Of a stretch of DNA of 64,000 nt, positions 35,897 through 45,200 are shown piece by piece. Origin of the DNA: Notoacmeibacter sp. MSK16QG-6 (lineage in GTDB: Bacteria; Pseudomonadota; Alphaproteobacteria; Rhizobiales; Rhizobiaceae); assembly GCF_024158145.1 (NCBI RefSeq), contig NZ_JAMYXM010000001.1, positions 930,001 through 994,000 on the forward strand. Direction: 5' to 3'. The stretch's first letter is position 1. Each line of letters starts with the position of its first letter. The notes below the pieces were generated by a model. The model saw nothing but the letters and a program-made list of their open reading frames with translations. It made no database searches and had not been told where the DNA came from. The position numbers and the translations under genes were made by a program.

Positions 35897-36885
35897 AACC
35901 GTTCCAGTTTATCCGTCCTGACAGCGCCGATACCGCGCTTGATGCAATCTCTGCCGAGAATGCCAAATTCATGGGCGGCGGCACCAATTTGGTCGATCTG
36001 ATGAAACTGCAGGTCGAAACACCCGATTCGGTGGTCGATATCCACCGCATCGATATGGGTGGTTTCAGCGAAACCGAAGAGAGCGGTCTCAGGATCGGCG
36101 CGGACGTGACCAATACCGCTCTGGCCAACCATCCAAAGGTGCGAAAAGACTATCGGGTTCTTTCCGAGGCGCTGCTTTCGGGCGCCACAGCTCAGCTTCG
36201 CAACCGCGCAACGACCGGCGGCAATTTTCTCCAGCGCACACGCTGTTATTATTTTATGGACACGACGCGTCCCTGCAACAAACGGGAACCGGGTTCCGGT
36301 TGCGCAGCGCTCGATGGACCGAGCCGCATTCACGCCATCCTTGGAGCATCGGACCATTGTATCGCGACTCATCCCTCGGACATGGCCGTCGCGATGGCAG
36401 CCCTCGACGCTCAGCTTCATACACGCAAACCTGGCGGCGAAAATCGGACGATCGCCGCGACTGAGCTTCATCGCCTGCCGGGCGATACGCCGAATATCGA
36501 GACCGTTCTGGATAGTGATGAACTGATCGAAAGCGTCACACTGCCCCAGCCGATTGGCGGAACGCACATCTATCGCAAGGTCAGGGACCGCTCATCCTAT
36601 GCCTTCGCTCTGGTTTCCGCGGCCCTCGTGCTGAAGATCCATGATGGCAAGATCGAAACCGTCAGACTCGCACTGGGGGGTGTTGCGCACAAGCCTTGGC
36701 GCGCTGCCAAAGCCGAAAAGTGCCTGGCAGGCGCTGAAGCCAATGACGAGAATTTCCGCGCCGCCGCCGAGGCCGAACTTGCTGATGCGAACTCCAAGGG
36801 CGATCAGACCTTCAAGATCGAGCTTACGAAAAGAACAATTGTCGCCGCGCTCAGCGAAGCGGCCGACCGGGAGAATGCGGCATGA
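35893..36885 (+). CDS. Molybdenum hydroxylase FAD-binding subunit (PaoB-like)
   Basis: FAD subunit, 330 aa. FAD-binding motifs AKFMGGGTNLVDLMKLQ (about residue 33) and ATTGGNFLQRTRC (about residue 105) are clear. The insert with cysteines in CYYFMDT, RPCNKREPGSGC and DHCIATHPSDMA matches the [4Fe-4S]-carrying loop of PaoB-type subunits, which ordinary xanthine dehydrogenases lack. 4-bp overlaps on both sides show a coupled three-gene operon. The start at 35893 is set by the ATGA overlap. Confidence 0.92.
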   Translation: MKPFQFIRPDSADTALDAISAENAKFMGGGTNLVDLMKLQVETPDSVVDIHRIDMGGFSETEESGLRIGADVTNTALANHPKVRKDYRVLSEALLSGATAQLRNRATTGGNFLQRTRCYYFMDTTRPCNKREPGSGCAALDGPSRIHAILGASDHCIATHPSDMAVAMAALDAQLHTRKPGGENRTIAATELHRLPGDTPNIETVLDSDELIESVTLPQPIGGTHIYRKVRDRSSYAFALVSAALVLKIHDGKIETVRLALGGVAHKPWRAAKAEKCLAGAEANDENFRAAAEAELADANSKGDQTFKIELTKRTIVAALSEAADRENAA

Positions 36886-39062
36886 ACGACATCATCAAAG
36901 GCAAATGGATCGGCAAGCCACTCGACCGCGTCGACGGGCCGCTAAAAGTTTCGGGAGAAGCCGCTTACGCCGCCGAGCACGACATCGATGCGGCAATCGG
37001 TTTCATCGTCGAATCGACCATCGCCAACGGCTCAGTCTCTTCAATTGATATTTCCAAAGCCGAGAAGGTTGAAGGCGTCATCGCTGTTCTCACTCATGAA
37101 AACGCACCCAAGATGAAACCTTGGGGCGATGGTGCAGACGATCGTTTTCAGCAAAGCCACGGCGTTCTCGTCGATGCGGCGATCCGTCATTATGGCCAAC
37201 CGGTCGCGCTCGTTGTCGCGGAAACGCTTGAACAAGCGCGCTATGCAGCAATCCTGATCTCCGTCATCTACGATGAGAAGACCCCAAAACTCGGTATCGA
37301 TCGCGATGATAGCGAGCTGGCGGACGGCATCGATGGCGGCCTGGAGGAAACCAACCGTCGCGGCGATTTCGAAAAGGCCTGGGGCGAGAGCGATCTGACG
37401 GTCGACCTCAACTTCACCACGCCGCACATGATCCAGGCGGCAATGGAGCCACATGCCGCTATCGCCGAGTGGGACGGCGACAGGCTCACCGTTCATAATT
37501 CGACGCAGGTCATCGACTGGGGTGTTGGCTGCCTTGCCAATACATTCGGTATCGACAAGAACAATATCCGGCTTCTGTCGCCCTATATTGGGGGTGGGTT
37601 CGGTTCCAAGCTCGGACAGCACTATGAGACGATCCTGGCAGCAGCGGCTGCAAAAAAGCTGGATCGACCGGTCAAGGTGGTCCAAACGCGCCGCAATCTT
37701 TTTCACGATGGGCCGCACCGCAGCCGGATCGAACAGCGCATTCGTCTCGGAGCCACGAAGGACGGTACGCTGAAGGCGATTAATTTCGAGACATGGTCCA
37801 CGCAGGCTATCGGCCACCCCTTCACCGAGGGGCCAATGGCGTCGGCGGCCAATGCCTATCGTTGCGATGCTTTGCACTGGACCGGCAAAACACGCGAGAC
37901 AAACGAAACGATCAACGATTCGATGCGCGCGCCGGGCGAAGCGCTCGGCGGCATCACTTTCGAGGCCGCCATAGACGAACTGGCCGAGAAGGTCGGCATG
38001 GACCCGTTGGAGTTTCGGCTCAAGAATGAGCCGGCGGAAGACCCTGCCAGCGGTAAGCCATTCGCGACCCGTGACCTTGTGGATTGCCTCAAAAAGGGTG
38101 CCGAAGCATTCGGCTGGGACGCTCGACCGAAAGAGCCGCGCTCACGAATGGAGGGGCGCAAGCTGATCGGCTACGGGCTGGCGAGCGCCATCCGCGGCAA
38201 TATGATGATGGAAGGGTCATGCCAGATCGATCTATCGTCCTCCGGCCATCTCACGGTGCGGATGGATATGACGGATATCGGGACCGGCACCTATACGATC
38301 CTGACACAGATTGCCGCCGAGGCTCTCGGCCTGCACCCCGATGATATCACTGTCGAACTGGCCGATTCAGACAACCCCACCACCTCCGGCTCGGGCGGAT
38401 CGTTCGGGGCGGGGACATCAGGCTCGGCACTCTGGAACGCCTGTATCGCCATGCGCGAGAAGCTGGCCAAGGCCGGTGGCTTCAATATCGATCCCGACGG
38501 CATCGCCTTCGATGAGGGCGCGATGCAAGCCGGTGACAGATCTGTGCCGTTGCGAGATGTACTGAAAGATAGCGATGGCTTTTCGGCGGAAGGTAGTATC
38601 GAACCCGGCGACGAGCATGACGACTATGTGCAGAACTCTTATGGCGCACATTTCTGCGAGGTCGCCGTCGATATCGACACCTGCGAGGTTGAAGTCCGCC
38701 GCTTCGTTTCCGTGTTTTCCGCAGGGCGCATACTCAACCGCAAGACGGCCCGAAGCCAATGTCTTGGCGGGCTGGTATGGGGTATAGGAGGTGCACTGCG
38801 CGAAGAGCTCTGGCTGGATGAGCGAACAGGCGGGTATGTGAACCGCGATCTGGCGGAATATCATTTGGCCGTGAACCGGGATGTGCCGCAGTGCGAGGTC
38901 ATTTTTCTGGAGAACCCGGACCCCAAATCGAACCCAATCGGGACAAAGGGAATTGGCGAACTTGCCCTTTGCGGAGCCGGCGGTGCGATTGTGAATGCAA
39001 TCTACAACGCAACCGGCAAGCGTGTATACGACCTGCCTGTCACGCTCGATAAACTCATGTAG
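36882..39062 (+). CDS. Molybdenum hydroxylase molybdopterin-binding subunit (PaoC-like aldehyde oxidoreductase)
   Basis: Catalytic subunit, 726 aa, binding the molybdopterin cytosine dinucleotide form of the cofactor by analogy with PaoC. Cofactor-binding patterns are YIGGGFGSKLGQHYET (about residue 235), SMRAPGEALGGITFE, and SGSGGSFGAGTSGSALW; the catalytic glutamate is in GTKGIGELALCGAGG near the C-terminus. Length and subunit order match PaoABC-type enzymes that oxidise aromatic or aliphatic aldehydes. No PaoD-like maturation gene is adjacent. A 10-bp inverted repeat follows. Confidence 0.93.
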   Translation: MNDIIKGKWIGKPLDRVDGPLKVSGEAAYAAEHDIDAAIGFIVESTIANGSVSSIDISKAEKVEGVIAVLTHENAPKMKPWGDGADDRFQQSHGVLVDAAIRHYGQPVALVVAETLEQARYAAILISVIYDEKTPKLGIDRDDSELADGIDGGLEETNRRGDFEKAWGESDLTVDLNFTTPHMIQAAMEPHAAIAEWDGDRLTVHNSTQVIDWGVGCLANTFGIDKNNIRLLSPYIGGGFGSKLGQHYETILAAAAAKKLDRPVKVVQTRRNLFHDGPHRSRIEQRIRLGATKDGTLKAINFETWSTQAIGHPFTEGPMASAANAYRCDALHWTGKTRETNETINDSMRAPGEALGGITFEAAIDELAEKVGMDPLEFRLKNEPAEDPASGKPFATRDLVDCLKKGAEAFGWDARPKEPRSRMEGRKLIGYGLASAIRGNMMMEGSCQIDLSSSGHLTVRMDMTDIGTGTYTILTQIAAEALGLHPDDITVELADSDNPTTSGSGGSFGAGTSGSALWNACIAMREKLAKAGGFNIDPDGIAFDEGAMQAGDRSVPLRDVLKDSDGFSAEGSIEPGDEHDDYVQNSYGAHFCEVAVDIDTCEVEVRRFVSVFSAGRILNRKTARSQCLGGLVWGIGGALREELWLDERTGGYVNRDLAEYHLAVNRDVPQCEVIFLENPDPKSNPIGTKGIGELALCGAGGAIVNAIYNATGKRVYDLPVTLDKLM

Positions 39063-39072
39063 ACAAGACCAG

Positions 39073-39109
39073 TCGCGATGCGAGCGGCTTCCTGCTTGCC
39101 GCATCGCGA
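39073..39109 (+). terminator. Hairpin after the PaoABC-type operon
   Basis: TCGCGATGCG (39073-39082) and CGCATCGCGA (39100-39109) form a perfect 10-bp stem, with a further internal GC pairing in the loop. Only TTG follows, so it may be factor-assisted. Confidence 0.55.
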
Positions 39110-39212
39110 TTGACGGCTCGATGGGTGAGCTTATTCGGCAAATCCGCCCTTACCGTCGGGCAGCCTTGGCCTATTTCAAAAAGTTGCCCCTTCTGGCCCC
39201 GACGGATCATCG

Positions 39213-42200
39213 ATGAATTATCAATCCCCCGCCTCCAAACTGGATAATGTCGAACCCTCCGTCGGTATTGGCCCGCAGAATCGAAGACTGACACCGCCTA
39301 TTCGGGACAAATTCCTTTCTGACGACGAGTTCGGCGCTACCGGCGAACGCCTGGCGAGCACCGCCCAGGCACCGTTGCAGTTCTTTCAGCCCTTCGATTT
39401 TCGCCGCCGTGAGCGCGACAACGAGAAGGTCATCGACGCCTGCTACGAATCGACCGCCCACGCCGCGAAAGAGGGCTATCCCATCTCCCCGGCGGCCGAA
39501 TGGCTTCTCGACAATCACCACCTCGTAGAAGAGAACCTCAGGCAGGTCCGACGCGATCTGCCTATCAAATTCTATAACCAGCTTCCCAGCACCGCTGTAA
39601 AAGATGCCGGCCAGGAAGTGCCGAGGGTTCTTGCTCTGGCCTGGACTTACGTTGCGCATACCAACAGCGCTTTCTCCAGCCACACACTGACCGCCATCAC
39701 GGAAGGCTTTCAAAGCGTCAAAACGTTAAAGATCGGCGAGATTTGGGCTATTCCCGCCTTTCTGCGTTTCGTGCTTCTGGAAAATTTGCGCCGCGCGTCC
39801 GAGCGCGTGCAATTGGGCCGCGAATTGCGGCAGAAGGCCAATGATCTAGCGGACCGTATGCTAGCGGCCGAAACCGACGAAGAGGCGGAACGGCAGTTCA
39901 CACAATCCCGCTGCGACATCGCAGAACATGCCTTTTCAGCGCAGCTTCTCTATCGCCTGCGGGATGGTTCCGAACGCGCGCAGACCGTCCTTCAGTGGCT
40001 AGAGAAGGCATTCGCCGAAGACGGTGTCGAAGCCGAAGAAATGCTGATCGCGCAGCAGAACAGCGTCTCGTCAGCCAATGTGATCGTCGGCAATATCATC
40101 AGTTCGCTGCGCGCTATTGACGATATGGACTGGATCAGCTGGTTCGAGGGATTGTCCGCCGTCGACCGCAGGCTGCGGGTCACAACGGATTTCGAACTGC
40201 TCGATCCACGTTCACGCAACCGGTATCGCGAGCGCATCGAAACCCTGGCAAGACGGTCCAACTCTTCTGAAATGGAAGTCACGGACACAGTCATTGAAAT
40301 GGCGCGCCAAGGCGCCGAGCTGCCCGATCCTCTAATCGTCGGCAATATCGGCTATTACCTCGTTGGAAATGGCATCGAAGCGCTTCGCGACCGGTTGGGC
40401 TATCGGCGCCGTCCGCGCGAGCGAATGCGCCTTCTGTTCTCCCGTCTCGGCTGGTTCGGCATCGCGTTGCCGGTAACGCTCCTGACCTTGAGCTTCCTGG
40501 CAGTGGCGGCGATGGCCATCGGGGCCATCGAGGGCGCGGCGGCTGCGGCCATTCTCCTCTTATTGCTGGCGCTACCGGCCTCAGAGGCGGCGATGGGCAT
40601 CTTCAACATGCTGTCGTCCTACATGGTGCAACCCTATCACATGCCGGGCTATGAATATCGCGACGGCATTCCACGCGAAGCGCGAACCCTTGTCGTCGTC
40701 CCCTGCATGATCGGCGACCGCGACACGATCGACGAACTCGCCCGCAATCTGGAAGTCCACTATTTAAGCAATCCGCTGGGCGAGACTTATTTCGCGCTCC
40801 TCTCCGACTGGCCCGATGCGGACGTCGAAGAACGGTCCGAAGACAGCGAACTTCTGGAATATGCGCAGCGGACCATCGATACGCTGGCGGAAACCTATGC
40901 CCATACGGGCCGACGCCGGTTCTTTCTCCTGCATCGGCGACGCGTCTACGAAGAAGTCGACGATGTATGGATGGGCTGGGAACGAAAACGCGGCAAGCTC
41001 GAAGAACTCTTCGATGTCCTGCGCGGCGAAACCCATACCACTTATATGAAGCCGGCTCACGCATTGCCGGACGACATCGCCTTCGTCCTGACGCTCGACT
41101 CCGATACGCGATTGCCTCGTGATACGGTCACCAAACTCGTCGGCAAGATGGCGCATCCACTAAATGCGCCGATCAACGACCCGGACAGCAATCGCGTGAC
41201 CGGCGGATACGGCATTCTGCAGCCTAGGATCACACCGTCTTTGACGACCGGCGAAGAAGCCTCCGCCTTTCAGCGGATGTTCTCTTCGAATCGGGGCCTC
41301 GACCCCTACGTCTTCGCCGTTTCCGATACCTATCAGGACGTTTTCCGGGAGGGCAGTTTCACGGGTAAAGGCCTGATCCATGTCGATGCATTTCGACAGG
41401 CAATGGCCGAGCGGATCGAGGACAATACGGTCCTTTCCCACGATCTGCTGGAGGGCGCACTCGCCCGCTCGGCGCTCGTCACCGACGTCGAGTTCGTGGA
41501 GGATTTCCCGACCAAGTATGCCGTTGAGGTCGGGCGGCAGCATCGCTGGATACGTGGTGACTGGCAGCTTCTTCCCTTTATTTTCGGTAGCGATTCGGAC
41601 ATTACGCCACTCAACCGCTTCAAGATGATCGACAATCTTCGGCGGTCTCTTCTGCCGATCGCCTGGGTTCTCGCTTCTATAGCAGGTTGGGTAAAGTTCG
41701 GCGTATGGCCGGCGCTGGTCTGGCAACTGGTCCTGATCGCCGTACTGATCATTTCGCCGGTCGTGTCGCTTTTCATGGGTTTTCTGTCGCCGCCCGTCGG
41801 CGTCACCATCCGCTCTCATCTGAGGACCTATGGCTGGGAATTGCTGACACTGCTCGGCCAGACAGGGCTGCGCGTCGCCTTTATGGCGCACACGGCCTGG
41901 TATGCGGCCGATGCCGTCGGCCGTACGCTCTATCGCCTGTTCGTTTCCCGCCGACAGCTTTTGGAATGGAAAACAGCCGCGCAGATGCAGAAGAGCGCAG
42001 CCGGCTCGCCCCTCGCCTATCTGGAACTGATGTGGCCCTCGTCGGTCATTGCCGCAATCGGTCTGATGCTTGCCCTCTCCTACGGCAATGACAGCGCGTT
42101 CGTCGCCCTGCCCATAACCGTTGCATGGTTCTTCGCGCCGCTCGTCGCCTGGCAGGTCTCGCGCTCAGCGGAAACGGACGACCGGTTCTTCGTGTCGCAG

Positions 42201-45200
42201 GACGAGCAGCGGGCACTGCGCCGGATCGCCCGGCGGACTTGGCGCTATTTCGAAACCTTCGTAAGCGAAGAGCACAACCATCTTCCGCCAGATAATTTTC
42301 AGGAAGACCCAGAGGCGGTCGTGGCCGCCCGGACATCGCCAACCAATATCGGGCTGTACTTGATTTCAACCGTTTCGGCGCGCGATCTCGGCTGGATTGG
42401 TTTCGAAGAGATGCTCAGCCGGATCGAGGCGACGCTGGTCACGCTTCGGCGGATGGAGAAGCATCGCGGTCATCTCTACAACTGGTATGACACGAAGAGT
42501 CTTCAGCCCCTGCCGCCGCGCTATATCTCAGCGGTCGACAGCGGCAATCTGGCAGGTCATCTGATCGTCGTGTCTTCCGCCTTGAAGGAGGCAGCAGCAG
42601 CGCCGGCTGCCTTCATGCATGCCGATGCGGAAGGCATTCGCGATGCGGCTACCATCGTTTCCGAGGCGCTCGATGACATTCCCAATGATCGGCGGACGAT
42701 CCGGCCGCTCCGGGCCCGCCTGACGGAGCGCCTGGATAGTTTCGTCACTGCGCTCGACAGGGGCGCCGCCATCACCTCGGTCAAAGCCACCGGCCTGATG
42801 ACCGTCGCTCAGGAAATCGAGCGTCTGGCTCTCGATATCGACCTTGAAGTGAGCAGCGACAACAGCCGGCGACTGGTGTTCTGGTCCAGCGCTTTGGTGC
42901 GGACCTGCGAGGCCCACTTCAACGATCCCGGCACAAGCCGTGAAACGATGGATCGGCTGCGGCGGCGCCTGACCGATGTTTCGGAGACCGCCCGCGGCCT
43001 GGCCTTCGACATGGAATTCGGTTTCCTCATGAATAAGAGGCGGCGTCTGCTGTCGATCGGCTATCGGGTCGACGAGGCTGAACTGGACGATTCCTGCTAT
43101 GACCTGCTCGCTTCGGAAGCGCGCCTGACCAGCCTGTTCGCCATTGCGAAGGGCGATGTTCCCAACGAGCACTGGTTCCGCCTTGGCCGGCCGGTGGTGC
43201 CAGTTTCCGGGCGCGCCACCCTGGCCTCGTGGTCGGGTTCGATGTTCGAATATCTCATGCCGCCCCTTGTCATGCACGAGCGACAGGGCGGTCTGCTTTA
43301 CCAGACCAACCGCATGGTGGTCCGCGTCCAGCAACGCTACGCCCGTGAACTCGGCGTGCCGTGGGGTATTTCGGAGTCGGCCTATAATGCGCGCGACCAT
43401 ATGCTGACCTATCAGTACTCCAATTTCGGCGTACCGTCCCTCGGCCTGAAGCGAGACCTCGCCCGCAATGCCGTTGTCGCGCCCTATGCGACAATGCTTG
43501 CCAGCCAGGTCAGCCCGAGCGACGCCATTCGAAACATGGACCGGCTGCGTGATATCGGCGCACAGGGCGCATACGGGTTTTACGAATCGGTCGATTTCAC
43601 GCCATCGCGCCTGCCAAAGGGTGAGAAATGCGCCGTCATCCGATCCTATTTCGCCCATCATCAGGGCATGAGCATCTGCGCTGCCGCCAACGTTGTCACA
43701 TCGGGCCGGCTGCGCGAACTGTTCCATTCCGATCCGGTGATTGAAGCGGCCGAGCTTCTTCTGCAGGAACGCGCGCCGCGCACCGTCGCGCCCGTGTCGC
43801 GCTCAGAAGAGGTGATGCGGCAGAAGCGCGACGGCAGCGCTCTCGCCGCGCCAGCCATGCAAATATATGATGAGCCGACGCATTCGGACCGCCGGACGCA
43901 TCTGCTTTCCAACGGTCATTACAATGTCATGGTTACGGCGACAGGCGCGGGCTATTCGCGCTGGAACGGCCTGGCGATTACACGGTGGCGGCCCGATCCC
44001 GTGGAAGATAGCTGGGGGCAATATATCTTCCTGCGCGATGCGGCGACCGGCCAGTGGTGGAGCACGACCGGCGAGCCACGAAGCGCGCCCAATGAACGAT
44101 CGGTCGCCGTCTTCACCGATTCACAGGCCGAGTTCCGAAAGCGCGTTGGGACGATCAGTTCCAGTCTCGACATTCTCGTCACGACAGAAGGCGACGGCGA
44201 AGGTCGCCGGCTTACCCTTAGCAACAGCGGCAGTGCAGACCGGCTGATCGAAGTCACCTCGTTTGCCGAACTCGTGCTATCCGCCGATCAGGCGGACATG
44301 GCCCATCCGGCTTTCTCGAAAATGTTTGTCCGCACCGAGATCGACCCTGCAGGCGATGCAATCATCGCCACGCGTAACAAACGAACGCTGGGCGAACCGG
44401 ATATACACGTCGCTCATCTCATCACCGAGACGGCGGGCCAGAAGCGCGCGACCCAGTTCGAGACGGACCGCAGGGCTTTCATCGGCAGGGAGCGCAATCT
44501 GGCATCGGCTTCAGCTTTCGACCCCGGCGCAGAACTGACGGGATCGTCTGGTTTCACGCTTGACCCGATCATGTCGCTGCGACGGATCGTGCGTATTCCG
44601 GCTGGCAAGAAGGCGACTATCACATTCTGGACGCTTGCGGCAGCCGACCGTGAGACATTGAACGACCGTATCGCCCATTATCGCCATACCGAGACGTTCA
44701 ACCACGAGAGCCAGCTGGCATGGACCCGCAGCCAGGTTCAGCTACGCCATATCAATATCACGAGCGAAGACGCCGAAACATTTCAGCGGCTCGCCCGCTA
44801 TCTCATTTATCCCGATATGGATCTACGGATCGGCGAAGATGCCGTTCGAGACGGGCTGGCCAGCCAGAGCGCACTCTGGCCGCTCGGCATATCGGGTGAT
44901 CATCCGATCTTCGTGCTGCGCACCGACGACGAAAACGATCTGAAAATCGTCAGCGAAGCTCTCGCCATGCAGGAGTATCTGCGGGGACGCGGCCATGTCT
45001 TCGATCTCGTCATCTTGAACGAACGGGTGACATCCTATGCGCAGGACATGCAGCAGGCCGTCGATATCCTCTGCGAGAACGCACGCCATCGCGGGCTGTC
45101 GGATGCCGCGCGATCTCACATCTTCGCCGTTCGCCACGACCTGATGGATCAGGCGACTTATGACGCCTTGCTGGCGGCTGCGCGCATTACGCTTCACACC

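Noticed and set aside
42528-43727. A 399-codon open frame antisense to the cyclic glucan synthase
   Set aside because: Shadow frame without ribosome site or family features; the sense protein is continuous and conserved through this region.
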